From Verrucomicrobiales bacterium (GTDB lineage: Bacteria; Verrucomicrobiota; Verrucomicrobiia; Verrucomicrobiales; DEV007), in NCBI GenBank assembly GCA_016795505.1, contig JAEUHH010000014.1, forward strand, positions 124,001 to 188,000: 64,000 nt of DNA, written 5' to 3'. Position 1 is the stretch's first letter. Every line of letters begins with the position of its first letter. The translations under genes were made by a program, and so were the position numbers. Below the pieces are notes generated by a model. It ran no database searches and had not been told where the DNA came from. It saw only the letters and a program-made list of their open reading frames with translations. This document shows positions 1 to 8,380 of this stretch, piece by piece.

Positions 1-2779
1 CGGGCTCGACTTCGCCGGTGTCGGGTCGGAAACGGAAGTCGCGGCTGCCGACGGCGACTTCCTTTTTCGCCCGCGTCGATTTCACGACGGTGTCGGCACC
101 GTGTTTGCCGTGATGACCTCCGGCGGCGACGTGGACCCAGTTGTCGAGTCCCCAGCGCAGGCCGTTGGCGCGGAGCTGCTGGTTGCCTTCGGTGAGCCCG
201 GTGAGAAGCACCTCCCTTTTGTCGGCCTTGCCGTCGCCGTCGGTGTCTTCGAGGTAAAGGATGTCGGGAGCCGCGGTGACGATCGCACCCCCGCGCCAGG
301 TGAGGATGCCGTTCGGGAAATTCAATCCCTCGGCGAAGAGCGTTTCATGATCGTAGGTGCCGTCACCATCGCGGTCCTCGAGCACGCGGACGCGGCCGCC
401 GCTGGCGTCGGCGTTGTCGAGTCCGAGCGGGTAGTCGGCCATCTCCACGACCCAGAGACGGCCCCTCGCATCCCAGTCGAAGGCGACGGGATCGAGCACG
501 AGCGGCTCGGCGGCGACGATCTTCGCTTCGAAGCCTTCAGGCAGGTGGAGGACCTTGAGGCTTTCCTCCGGCGAGCGCGGCTCGGAGTCAGGCTGGGGTT
601 TGGGCGCGGTGCGTTCGGCGGCGGCGAAATGCGAGGCGATTTGGGCATCGGTGAGGGCGAACGGGTAGATCGCGACCTCGTCGAGTTTGCCTTCGAGGCC
701 GAACATCCGGTCGCTGCGGCCGCCGAGGAAGAGATCCTTTGCCCCTTCGGGAAGGGTCCATTTCGCCTTGCCCTCGATCTCCTTTTTGCCGTCGAGCCAG
801 ACGGTGAGTTTCTCCTCCTCCCGCACGAGCACGACGTGATGCCAGTCGCGGAAGGTGAGCCGGGTCTTCCCGGGAATCACTTCACCGACCTCGTTGCCGG
901 TGTAGAAAAAGAGCCGTCCCGCCGGCACGTCGCTGTGATTGCCGCCGATGCCGAGGTGTTCGCCGAGCGCGGACGGATCGCCATCGAGACCGCGTGAGAA
1001 GAGATAGCCGGTGACGGCTCGGGCGTCGTCGGGGAGTCCGTTCCAGAACCACAGCTCGACGCTGTAGGTTTTCCCGAGACCGGGCATCGACGCGCGGAGC
1101 CGACCGACGGCGACATGGGCGGCGCGATTGATGTCGCCGGTGGTGAAGGGATTTTCCTTCTCCGGCTCGGCCGAGATGGCTCCGCCTTTTCTCTGCACAC
1201 CGGGAAGGCCGAGGGCGACGCCGTCCTCCCAGGTCGCGGTGGTTTTGCCGGTGGCCTCGCGCGGGGTCGGGCCGGTGAGATCGTTGAGCGGCCAACAGGC
1301 GATGGGTTGGTCTGTCAGGATGGCGCGGCGGTAGGGGCTGTCGCCATCGGTGAGGGCGCGGCGCGGTTTTCCGGCGACGGTTTCGAGCAAGGTCAGGACG
1401 CTCTCGACGATCTTCGGTTCGGCCGTTTCCTCGAGTCCGGCGGTGCGGGCGGGCCAGGTCGTGTAGCCGCCGAGTTGGTGCTGCTCGGGCGGGGGAATGT
1501 AGCCTTCGGCCCCGTTGGCGAGTTCGATGTTGAAGGTCGCGGGGAGCGGGCTCTGCAGTTTCAGCTTCAAGCCGGTGATCCCGTAGACCTCGTTCGGCAG
1601 GGCGGTGATACCGAGGTCGCCGAGGCGCAGGGCTTGGAGGATGAGTTCGGTCTTGGGATTGGCGTGAATCCATTCGGCCTGTTCGGCATAGACCTCCTCC
1701 TTGCTCTTCGGCACGGCGTCGCCACGGGCGGCGTTGATCGGCTTGGCCCAAGCAAGGCGTTCGGGCGAGGGCAGGCGGCGTCCGAGCTCCAGCTTTGCCT
1801 CGGCCATGGCGAGGGGCAGGTCGGCGTGGTGGACGATGGAGGCGCGGGCTTGGGTGGCGAGATCGGCGAGGCCTTTGGCGTATTTCGTTCGGGTGATGTC
1901 AGGATCTTTCGCGCGGCTGTAATCCATCCAGTGGAGATCGCCGCTCGTGCCCTGGGAAACGAGGCCGACGGCGCCGGATCCGGCCGCTTCCTCGAGAAAG
2001 CGGGCCATTTCCCCGAAGTAATCGGCCGAGAACCCTCCGCCCGCGCCGAAGTAGTGCATCGAGAAGTTCGCCATCACCGCGAGGGGCGCGTCGTTGTCGG
2101 CCCTGACCACGCTGAGGACGGAGAGTTGCGGATCGGTCGGACCCGAGGGACCGACGACATCGGGGCTCTCGTAGCCGGGATGCATCATCGCCCGAACGGT
2201 GAGTCCGCCGAAGGGATCGTTTTGCATTTTGTCAGGACGCCGGATCCAGCGGCGGCAGTTCGTGAAGGCGTGCGCGTCGACCTGGGCCCAGCCCGCCTTC
2301 GCCGGAACGAGGGCGGCATGGGCCTTGCCGATGGCCTCCGCGAGCTGCGGGATGAGCTGGGCGGTGTAGGTCTCGTCCTTCCGCGTGCCGAGGCACATCG
2401 CCATTGCTCCGGGGGCGGAGTGCGTGTGGGTCGAGGCGATGAGGATGCGATGGGCGGGCACGCCTGTCTCCTTCGTGACGATCGCCTTGGCCGCGTCGCA
2501 GACGTCGGTGGGGAGCATGCAGGAATCGACGAGGCAGAGCGCCACGGTCGTGTCGCCCGATTTCAGAACGAGGGCGCGGGCGAAGAGCGGATCATCGACC
2601 CGGTCGGCGATGGCCTGGAGAAAGCCGCCGTTCTTGATCGCGGGGAGTTTCTTCGGGGAGATGTCGACGGCGGCAGCACCGGCTTCGAGGGCGTGGCACG
2701 GCGACGTGGCCAAGGCGGTCAACGCCAGCGCGAGAAGGAGCGAAGGGAACAGTGGATGAGGGAAAGAGCCGGTCGTCAT
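1..2779 (-). CDS. Secreted fusion protein: ceramidase-like + LamG + Piru_Ver dehydrogenase propeller (partial)
   Basis: One uninterrupted reading frame runs from an ATG at 2779 off the left edge; 926 codons are visible and the C-terminus is missing. Residues 1-30 are a signal peptide. Residues about 30-430 resemble neutral/alkaline ceramidase-like enzymes, with a Zn-type HTHSAPG motif, a second FSMHYFG histidine and QGTSGD near the expected nucleophile region. Residues about 500-716 contain a LamG/concanavalin-type domain (TYSVELWFWNG to AQIASHF). From about 736 a Piru_Ver/membrane-bound dehydrogenase propeller starts (LPEGFEAKIVAAEPLVLDP, GRLWVVEMADYP, DGDG repeats). Proteins of this last class often end in a CxxCH haem domain, which would lie outside the window. 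It is last in a minus-strand run after a toxin-antitoxin pair. Substrate unknown; the enzymatic role is inferred from families only. Confidence 0.85.
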   Translation of the reverse strand, partial: MTTGSFPHPLFPSLLLALALTALATSPCHALEAGAAAVDISPKKLPAIKNGGFLQAIADRVDDPLFARALVLKSGDTTVALCLVDSCMLPTDVCDAAKAIVTKETGVPAHRILIASTHTHSAPGAMAMCLGTRKDETYTAQLIPQLAEAIGKAHAALVPAKAGWAQVDAHAFTNCRRWIRRPDKMQNDPFGGLTVRAMMHPGYESPDVVGPSGPTDPQLSVLSVVRADNDAPLAVMANFSMHYFGAGGGFSADYFGEMARFLEEAAGSGAVGLVSQGTSGDLHWMDYSRAKDPDITRTKYAKGLADLATQARASIVHHADLPLAMAEAKLELGRRLPSPERLAWAKPINAARGDAVPKSKEEVYAEQAEWIHANPKTELILQALRLGDLGITALPNEVYGITGLKLKLQSPLPATFNIELANGAEGYIPPPEQHQLGGYTTWPARTAGLEETAEPKIVESVLTLLETVAGKPRRALTDGDSPYRRAILTDQPIACWPLNDLTGPTPREATGKTTATWEDGVALGLPGVQRKGGAISAEPEKENPFTTGDINRAAHVAVGRLRASMPGLGKTYSVELWFWNGLPDDARAVTGYLFSRGLDGDPSALGEHLGIGGNHSDVPAGRLFFYTGNEVGEVIPGKTRLTFRDWHHVVLVREEEKLTVWLDGKKEIEGKAKWTLPEGAKDLFLGGRSDRMFGLEGKLDEVAIYPFALTDAQIASHFAAAERTAPKPQPDSEPRSPEESLKVLHLPEGFEAKIVAAEPLVLDPVAFDWDARGRLWVVEMADYPLGLDNADASGGRVRVLEDRDGDGTYDHETLFAEGLNFPNGILTWRGGAIVTAAPDILYLEDTDGDGKADKREVLLTGLTEGNQQLRANGLRWGLDNWVHVAAGGHHGKHGADTVVKSTRAKKEVAVGSRDFRFRPDTGEVEP

Positions 2780-2852
2780 GACCGGATCATTGTTCCGGAA
2801 AGACGGGCTTGGGGGAAGTCCGTGGTTGCGGGGGAGGACGCAACCAGCGGAC

Positions 2853-3152
2853 TCACCGGCGTTTCAGGCCGAAAGAAGGGTGCCGCCGGTCGTGCCTCAA
2901 CACGAGGATGCGAATGCCGTCGGCTGTTTCGCGGTAGAGGAAATGGTAGGGGAAACCCGGGAGGTTGGCGCGCCGATAGGGTGGTTTCAGCGGATGGAAG
3001 TAGCGAGGATTCCCGGCTGCCTGATCGACGATTTGTAAAAAGGTGGCGAAAAAGCGCTCTGCCACCGAGGCGGATGCCTTCTCGTGGTAATAGCGCAAAA
3101 TGGCGTCCATGTCGCTCTGGACCAGCCTGTGGAAAACAATCCGGGCGGGCAT
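2853..3152 (-). CDS. RelE/ParE-family toxin
   Basis: A 99-residue basic protein with the RelE/ParE toxin layout: an N-terminal helical hairpin with SDMDAILRYYHEKAS, then a beta-sheet core with FPYHFLYRETADGIRILVLRH and a basic HDRRHP end. Family members inhibit gyrase (ParE) or cleave mRNA (RelE); the sequence alone does not decide between them, but the YHFLYR..ILVLRHDRR ending is more ParE-like. Its ATG shares one base with the stop codon of the antitoxin gene upstream (TGATG), so translation is probably coupled. Toxicity is inferred. Confidence 0.85.
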   Translation of the reverse strand: MPARIVFHRLVQSDMDAILRYYHEKASASVAERFFATFLQIVDQAAGNPRYFHPLKPPYRRANLPGFPYHFLYRETADGIRILVLRHDRRHPSFGLKRR

Positions 3153-3367
3153 CAGTGACCGAATGCCTTCTTGAATTCTTCCAACGAAAGACCCGTGGAA
3201 GGATCGGTGTCCATCTCCTGGTCGCGGAGGACGGCTTCGGAGATTCCCAAGTCGTCATCCTGCAGCAGGGCGGGCAGGGAATCAAGAAGATGGGCTGCAA
3301 GCGCGGCCCGTTGGTCCTGAGGCAGGGCCAGCGCTTGCTCTTCGAGTTCGTGGAGGGACACAGGCAT
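3152..3367 (-). CDS. Addiction-module antitoxin component (Unstab_antitox-like)
   Basis: A short acidic protein, 71 residues from the chosen ATG (MPVSLHELEEQALALPQDQ). It has the pattern of the putative addiction-module component family: LALPQDQRAALAAHLLDSLP, then an acidic middle and LSLEEFKKAFGH at the end. Such proteins neutralise ParE/RelE toxins encoded next to them, exactly as here. An ATG 13 codons upstream (3406) is also in frame; 3367 was preferred because family members start at this point. No clear Shine-Dalgarno was seen at either start. Confidence 0.8.
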   Translation of the reverse strand: MPVSLHELEEQALALPQDQRAALAAHLLDSLPALLQDDDLGISEAVLRDQEMDTDPSTGLSLEEFKKAFGH

Positions 3368-3439
3368 CAATTTTTCATAGTTTATCGGGAAATGGTTCGG
3401 AAGCAAGTGTCGCGCTGGGACGGCCGGAGAAGGATGCCG

Positions 3440-3730
3440 TCACATCGCCAAAAAATCCGCCTCCTGAAACTCCGCCACTTCCCGGAACCAATGTTCCTCG
3501 AGAAAGCGCACGTGCTGCGGGTGGGTGTTATAGGCGTCGTAGTCGCTTTGGTTTGCGAAGAACATCGCGATACCATAGTCGTGCGACAGTTTCGGGCTGG
3601 TCTGGCGCTTGATCGTGAAATCGCGCACGCCGGGGATGGCGGCGAGTTCGCGGGCGGCGGCGAGAAAGGTGGCTTCCTCCGGCGAGCCGGTGGGATGGAC
3701 GAGTCGGAAGGTGACGGTGTGTTCGATCAT
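3440..3730 (-). CDS. Stress-responsive alpha/beta-barrel (Dabb) domain protein
   Basis: A 96-residue single-domain Dabb (ferredoxin-like dimeric barrel) protein. It begins MIEHTVTFRLVHP and has the usual central helix, IPGVRDFTI strand, a DYGIAMFFANQSDYDAYNTHPQHVRF segment matching the family hallmark YNxHPxH, and a C-terminal helix. Dabb proteins act in small-molecule metabolism or stress, but the substrate cannot be read from the sequence. It starts 7 bases after the interrupted ceramidase-like gene on the same strand, so both were probably co-transcribed. Confidence 0.85.
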   Translation of the reverse strand: MIEHTVTFRLVHPTGSPEEATFLAAARELAAIPGVRDFTIKRQTSPKLSHDYGIAMFFANQSDYDAYNTHPQHVRFLEEHWFREVAEFQEADFLAM

Positions 3731-3737
3731 GACGGCT

Positions 3738-5168
3738 TCAGTCTTTCCACAATTCCGCCCACGCCGCGACCGTTTCCTCGACGAGGACCTGTCCGCCCTC
3801 GGGACCGACCTGGCTGCTCTGGATGACGGCGCCGTAGCAGCCGAAGGCCTTGGCGCGCTCCGTCGGCAGGTAGGTGCCGGGGCCGGCGAGCTGGACGACG
3901 AAGGTCTGGATCGCAGGGCTGCGGGCCTTCATCTGGATGCCGAAATCGGTGTAGAGCTCGAAGTCGTTCGTGCCGATCGCGACATCGCCGAGTCGGAGAG
4001 CATGGAGTTCCATGCGGTAGGGCTCCTGGGTGTCGGCCTGCTGCGCCTCTTAGCGGTCGACGACGCCCTGGTTCCAGCGGTGGTTCCACTTTTCGGCGGG
4101 CTTGTCCTTGAATCCCTCGGCGGCTTTGGCGGCTTCGTCACGCTCGGCTTTCGTGACGAGGCGATAGGGTAGGTCGATCGTCTTCACGGTGTGCCGCAAG
4201 ACCACCTCGTCGCGAATGTCGTGCTTTGCCCCATCGAGGGCCTCCTCCCAGGCGCGGACGATGCGGGCGGCGAGTTCATCGAGGCGGGAAATGTTTCCCC
4301 GCAGTTTCCTCATGCGCTCGTCGGCGGCGGGGTTGATGATTTGTTTCGACGTGACATCACCGGAGGCTCCCGTCCACGCGAGGATGTGGAGGTTCTTCCC
4401 GTATTTCTCGCGCAGCATCCGCCGCGTGGGATCCCAGAAATCGGCGTGGACGGAGGAGCCGCCTCCGACTTCCTGCGCGGGGCAGGGCACGTTGATGACG
4501 GTGGCGACGAGTTGGTCCGAGCGATCCCAGAAATAGAGCACATCGACGCTGTGGTCCTCGTAGCCTTCGATGCCGCGGAACTCGGGCTTGTCGGTCTTGC
4601 CATACATCACTGCGGTGCTGTCGGCATAGTAGGGGCGGCGATTCTGCGCGAGGACGGCGTGGCTCTGGCCCCAGGCGACCCGGCCGGGGACGCGGGCTTT
4701 CCACGCCGTCTCAGCGGCTTCGGCGATGCGGGTGGTCAGGAAATCGGCGAATTCGGCCGGTTGCAGAATGTCATCGGGCAACACGTAGCGTCCCTCGATC
4801 ATGACGGGCGCGGTATGGGTGTGGGTGGCAGCGAGGAAAATCTTGTCGATGGGAAAATCCGGGAGCCGCGGGGCGAGTTTTTCCCGCACCGAGGCGAGAA
4901 TGCCCTGCCGGATCGCGACGAGGTCGCAGGAGACGAAAATGGCCTGGTCGAGGACGCGGTCGCCCTCGCGGGATTCGAGGGCCAAAGCCGAGACCTGGAT
5001 GGGAGTGGCTGGTTTCTTCGAAATGCGGACGTGTCGCTGTCCGGAGAGCGCGACGGGACGGTCGGGCGTGATGTCCACGGTCGCCGCGCCGAGATGGAGG
5101 TCAGCGGAGCGAAGGGCTTGAAGAGATAAAGCCAGAATGGCGAGGGCGATCGAAAGGGGGCGGCTCAT
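3738..5168 (-). pseudogene. Neutral ceramidase-like gene interrupted by one in-frame stop
   Basis: The frame opens at ATG 5168 with a signal peptide (LALSLQALRSADL), then LHLGAATVDITPDRPVALSG, ATHTHTAPVM and WTGASGDVTSK, all typical of the neutral/alkaline ceramidase-like family. After residue 372 (...NQGVVDR) a TAA at 4052-4050 stops translation. The same frame continues without shift (EAQQADTQEPYRMELHALRLGDVAIGTNDFELY) to a TGA at 3738, 477 codons in all. The downstream part is the conserved C-terminal region of the same family, so this is one gene split by a single nonsense codon, plausibly TAC to TAA. It may be a recent pseudogene, a sequencing error or, less likely, a readthrough case. 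The Zn-type His motif lies before the stop. Confidence 0.85.
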
Positions 5169-5335
5169 GGTTCCCCATGATGGGAACAGGCGCCCGTGAG
5201 GTAAAGACTACTGTCCCGTCGAAGGCTGGCGCGAACGCGGGGGCTCAAAGGAAATGGTGTCGATGTGGTAACGAAACTGCTGGGCATTCTCCGCTGGATC
5301 GGCGGGCCTGCCGAAGCCGCGGAGACGAAAGGGCG

Positions 5336-5388
5336 GTTTCCGATCAAACCCTGTTTGATCGGAGATCCTACCCTGTTTGATCGGAAAC
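5336..5388. repeat. Double-palindrome GATC repeat, copy 1
   Basis: Best-preserved copy of a five-member family. A perfect 14-bp inverted repeat (GTTTCCGATCAAAC ... GTTTGATCGGAAAC) bounds the element. Inside, CCGATCAAAC-CCT-GTTTGATCGG forms a 10-bp hairpin with a 3-nt loop. GATC tetramers start at 5342, 5357, 5364 and 5379, spaced 15-7-15. It lies between the ceramidase-like gene and the end of the M42 aminopeptidase gene, both on the minus strand. The rest of the gap (5169-5335) shows nothing recognisable. Confidence 0.9.
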
Positions 5389-5395
5389 GCGGGGG

Positions 5396-6478
5396 TCAGA
5401 TTTCGACTGCGAACCGGTCGCCGGCGCCGATGGAGCGGGCGAAGCCGGCGAGCAGGGCGATGATTTTCTCGACGTCGCCAAAATCGGCCACCTCGACGAC
5501 GGAGTGCATGTAGCGGAGCGGCAGGGAAACCAGGGCGCTGGGAATGCCGTCGCCGATCTGGAAGATGGAATCGGTGTCGGTGGAGGTGAATCGCGACGAG
5601 GCCTCGTGCTGCAGTCCGATGCCGAGATTCGAGGCGACGGACATGAGGCGCTTCACGACTTCGGGGTGATTGACGGTGCCATGGGTGATGGACGGGCCGC
5701 CGCCGAGGGTGATCTTGCCGTGGCGGGCGTGTTCGATGCCGGGCGAGTCGGTGGCGTGGGTCACGTCGAGCACGACGCAGACATCGGGACGCAGGCGGTG
5801 GGCGGCCATTTTTGCCCCGTGGCCGCCGATTTCCTCCTGCACGGCATTCAGGGCGATCACAGTGGAGGCGGGACGGGTGGCACCGCCCTTGGTGAGGGCG
5901 GCGATGGTCTCGGCGATGATGAAGCCGCCGAGGCGGTTGTCGAGGGCGCGTCCGACGAGGCGGTTGTTGCCGAAGCGCTCGGGTCCGTCGACGTAAACGG
6001 CGGGATGGCCGACGCGGATGCCCATGGACTGGACGTCGGCGGCATTGGAGGCGCCGATGTCGACGTAGAGTTCGTGCTGCTCAGGGGCTTTCTCCCCGTC
6101 GCGGCGGTCGCGGAGATGGATGGCGGTGTTGCCGATGACGCCACGGACCTCTCCGCGGTCCCCGAAGATGACGAGGCGGCGGCCCCGGGCGGCGGCCCAG
6201 TCGGAGCCGCCGATGCGGTCGATCCGGAGGTAGCCGTCGTCGGTGATGTGTCGGACGATGTAGCCGATCTCGTCGGCATGGGCCTCCAGCATGAGGGTGG
6301 GGGCGGCGGGATCGGTGCCTTTGACGGTGGCCCAGACGCTGCCGTAGGCGTCGCTCTCGACGGTATCGGCAAACTGACGGGTGTAGGCAGCCCACTTCCG
6401 CTGGCCGGGGGCCTCGAATCCGGTGGGGCTGGGGGTGCGGAGCAGGTCGAACAGGAAGTCTTCGGCGTTTTTATCCAT
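5396..6478 (-). CDS. M42 family metallo-aminopeptidase
   Basis: 360 residues, the usual size for M42 (FrvX/YsdC-like, TET-forming) glutamyl or leucyl aminopeptidases. Metal and catalytic motifs are all visible: LEAHADEIGYIV (first metal His/Asp region), GRALDNRLGG (bridging Asp), NAVQEEIGGHGA (catalytic and metal Glu pair), VLDVTHATD and LPLRYMHSVVEV (last metal His). A cytosolic enzyme that trims N-terminal residues from peptides. The ATG at 6478 (MDKNAEDFLFDLL) gives the standard N-terminus; longer upstream frames lack homology. It is divergent from the cNMP-binding protein gene. Confidence 0.93.
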   Translation of the reverse strand: MDKNAEDFLFDLLRTPSPTGFEAPGQRKWAAYTRQFADTVESDAYGSVWATVKGTDPAAPTLMLEAHADEIGYIVRHITDDGYLRIDRIGGSDWAAARGRRLVIFGDRGEVRGVIGNTAIHLRDRRDGEKAPEQHELYVDIGASNAADVQSMGIRVGHPAVYVDGPERFGNNRLVGRALDNRLGGFIIAETIAALTKGGATRPASTVIALNAVQEEIGGHGAKMAAHRLRPDVCVVLDVTHATDSPGIEHARHGKITLGGGPSITHGTVNHPEVVKRLMSVASNLGIGLQHEASSRFTSTDTDSIFQIGDGIPSALVSLPLRYMHSVVEVADFGDVEKIIALLAGFARSIGAGDRFAVEI

Positions 6479-6582
6479 GGCTGGGCGGCAGTTTGTGGGC
6501 GAATACGCCTTCCCGCCACTCGAAAATGGGGTGAAAAAGCCGGCCAATTGGGTGAACATCACGCTACGAACCGTCACACTGC

Positions 6583-7002
6583 ATGTCATCTGATACTGAT
6601 CTCGTCTCGCTGCTGAGCCAAAACGACACCTTTGCCGGCACGCCGGCTTCGACGCTGGCCACGCTGGCGTCGGGCGCGGTGGAGCGCTCTTTCGCGTCGG
6701 GTGACGAGCCGATCCGGCAGGGGGTGCGCTGTGGGAGCCTGTTTCTGGTGATCGAGGGCGAGTTTGGTGTCTTTGTGAAAGACACGCCCGAGGATGCGCC
6801 GCTGGCGCGTCTGGGCCGGGGTCGGGTCTTTGGCGAGATCGGCGCTGTGTCGGGGATCGTCGCCACGGCCACGGTGCGGGCATTCTCCGACAGCCGGGTG
6901 CTGGAGATACCGGGGCCGGCCCTGCATCGGGCGATGCGCCAGACGCCCGCACTGGCGGAGTCGGTGCTGCGCTCGCTGGCGCGCTACCTGGGCAAGAGCT
7001 GA
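6583..7002 (+). CDS. Cyclic-nucleotide-binding domain protein
   Basis: 139 residues forming one cNMP-binding (Crp-like) beta-roll: EPIRQGVRCGSLFLVIEGEFGVF, GRVFGEIGAVSGIVATATVRA (the phosphate-binding-cassette position, but with A-T where Crp has R-S/T) and a C-terminal helix ALAESVLRSLARYLGKS. There is no HTH, so it is not a Crp-type repressor or activator by itself; it is more like single-domain regulators that bind a partner. The changed cassette leaves ligand binding uncertain. It ends 23 bases from the convergent metX gene. Confidence 0.8.
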   Translation: MSSDTDLVSLLSQNDTFAGTPASTLATLASGAVERSFASGDEPIRQGVRCGSLFLVIEGEFGVFVKDTPEDAPLARLGRGRVFGEIGAVSGIVATATVRAFSDSRVLEIPGPALHRAMRQTPALAESVLRSLARYLGKS

Positions 7003-7025
7003 GCCGGGCCGGACCGTGAGGCGGC

Positions 7026-8228
7026 TCAATCTTTCTCGACCAGCGGGGCGCTCGCGCCGTTGGCCAGGAGATGGCTGAGATGGGGGGTGTAGAGCTCCGG
7101 CTCGAGGAGAAAGGAGTCGTGGCCTTTGTCGGAGTGGACGGTGAGGTGCATCACGGGGACTTCGGCCTGTTTCAGGGCCCGGACGAGGGCGGCTTGTTCC
7201 TCCGGGTAGAAGCAGTAGTCCTGGTCGATGCTGAAGACGAGGTAGCGGTGGCCGGCCTGGCGGGAGCGGGTGAACAACTCGGTGAGACTCTCGGCCCCGC
7301 CTTCCTTCACGGGATCGAAGCGCGACCACATTTCGCAGATCCTCAGGTAGGTGTTGGCATCGAAGCGGTTCACGAATTTCTTGCCCTGATGGAGCATGTA
7401 GCTCTCCACCTGATCGGCGACCGAGTACCAGGCGAAGTGGTCGTCGGCCTGCACGACATCGCGTCGGGCGCGGCGCTCGATGGCGTCGAGGTGGACGAAG
7501 CATTTGTGGCTGATCATGCGCGCCAGGGCGAGGCCGAGGGTGGGCTTCTCCGGGGTGTCGTAGTAATTGCCGGCGCGGAAGTTCGGGTCGGTCTCGATGG
7601 CGAGGATCTGCTCGAGCAGGAAAATGCGGTTCAGGACAGTGGTGCGGATGCCGGTGGCGATGGGGATGACGAGCGAGGTCCGCTCCGGCAGGGTCGTGGC
7701 AAAGGTGAGGCAGGCGAGTCCGCCGGTGGAGGGTCCGATGACGGCATGGAGCCGCTGGATGCCCAGCACATCGAGTAGCCGCGCCTGGCTGCGCACGATG
7801 TCGCCGACGGCGATGTGGGGAAAAGCCGCAGCCCAGGGACGGCCGGTGGCGGGATTGATCGAGGCGGGGCCGGTGGAGCCGTAGCAGCCGCCCACGTAGT
7901 TCGCACAGATCACGAAAAAGCGATCGGTATCCAGCGCGCGGCCGGGCCCGATGAAATCGTCCCACCAGCCGTGGTGGCAATCGGTCGTCCAGCGACCGTC
8001 GATGCCGGGCACGTCGCGGTTGATCCCGGCGGCGTGTTGGGAACCGGAAAGGGCGTGGAACAGGAGGATGGCATTCGATTTCTCGGCATTGAGGGTGCCG
8101 TAGGTTTCGTAGGCAACGGTCAGGGAATCGACGGTCTGGCCCGAGGAAAACGTGAATGGGCCGGCGTCGTCGGTGATCGACGCGAACCGGGTCTCCACGT
8201 TGCCAATGCCGTGTTTCGCGTGTGCCAT
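7026..8228 (-). CDS. metX: Homoserine O-acetyltransferase
   Basis: 400 residues of the MetX alpha/beta-hydrolase family, which makes O-acetylhomoserine from homoserine and acetyl-CoA for methionine synthesis. Visible: VAYETYGTLNAEKSNAILLFHALSG, GWWDDFIGPGRALDTDRFFVIC, NYVGGCYGSTGPASINP, and a nucleophile elbow reading IGPSTGG instead of the usual GGSMGG. The acid SIDQDYCFYPEEQ and base HSDKGHDSFLLE complete the triad. ATG 8228 was chosen because it gives the normal N-terminus. O-succinyltransferase specificity cannot be excluded. No metW, metY or other methionine gene is adjacent. Confidence 0.93.
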   Translation of the reverse strand: MAHAKHGIGNVETRFASITDDAGPFTFSSGQTVDSLTVAYETYGTLNAEKSNAILLFHALSGSQHAAGINRDVPGIDGRWTTDCHHGWWDDFIGPGRALDTDRFFVICANYVGGCYGSTGPASINPATGRPWAAAFPHIAVGDIVRSQARLLDVLGIQRLHAVIGPSTGGLACLTFATTLPERTSLVIPIATGIRTTVLNRIFLLEQILAIETDPNFRAGNYYDTPEKPTLGLALARMISHKCFVHLDAIERRARRDVVQADDHFAWYSVADQVESYMLHQGKKFVNRFDANTYLRICEMWSRFDPVKEGGAESLTELFTRSRQAGHRYLVFSIDQDYCFYPEEQAALVRALKQAEVPVMHLTVHSDKGHDSFLLEPELYTPHLSHLLANGASAPLVEKD

Positions 8229-8380
8229 GGTGGGGGGAAAGGGGAATGAGGATGGGCTGCCTGACCCGGCTCGGAGGCCGGTGGGCTGGCACTGTAGGCG
8301 CAATCTCCAGCGGAGCCAACGGATTGCTCTGTCATGGGGCCCGGCCGCAGGGCGCGGCAGGGATTTTCTCCCGGTGACTT
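8229..8380 (-). promoter_or_regulatory. metX leader / divergent intergenic region with nested hairpins
   Basis: A 152-bp spacer between metX (minus) and the GT39-like gene (plus). Read toward metX it can form a stem with arms GCAATC and GATTGC around a CTCC/GGAG hairpin, followed by CCGGC-CTCCGA-GCCGG enclosed by TGCC/GGCA. Near 8361-8392 an inverted repeat GGATTTT/AAAATCC faces both genes. A methionine-pathway gene makes a leader RNA thinkable, but I could not match any known SAM or SAH riboswitch core, so this is only a structural note. Confidence 0.25.

Noticed and set aside
1115-3826. A plus-strand open frame of about 900 codons
   Set aside because: It is antisense to the minus-strand ceramidase-like/LamG/Piru_Ver frame and other genes, has no recognisable domain, and is explained by GC-rich codon bias.
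3738-4013. Separate small gene for the C-terminal ceramidase-like part
   Set aside because: It is in the same frame as the upstream gene, starts inside a conserved family region and has no own ribosome-binding site, so it is the tail of an interrupted gene.
8229-8380. SAM-I riboswitch before metX
   Set aside because: A GGGCCC..ATGA piece resembles part of the core, but the GGCAACC segment and kink-turn are missing.
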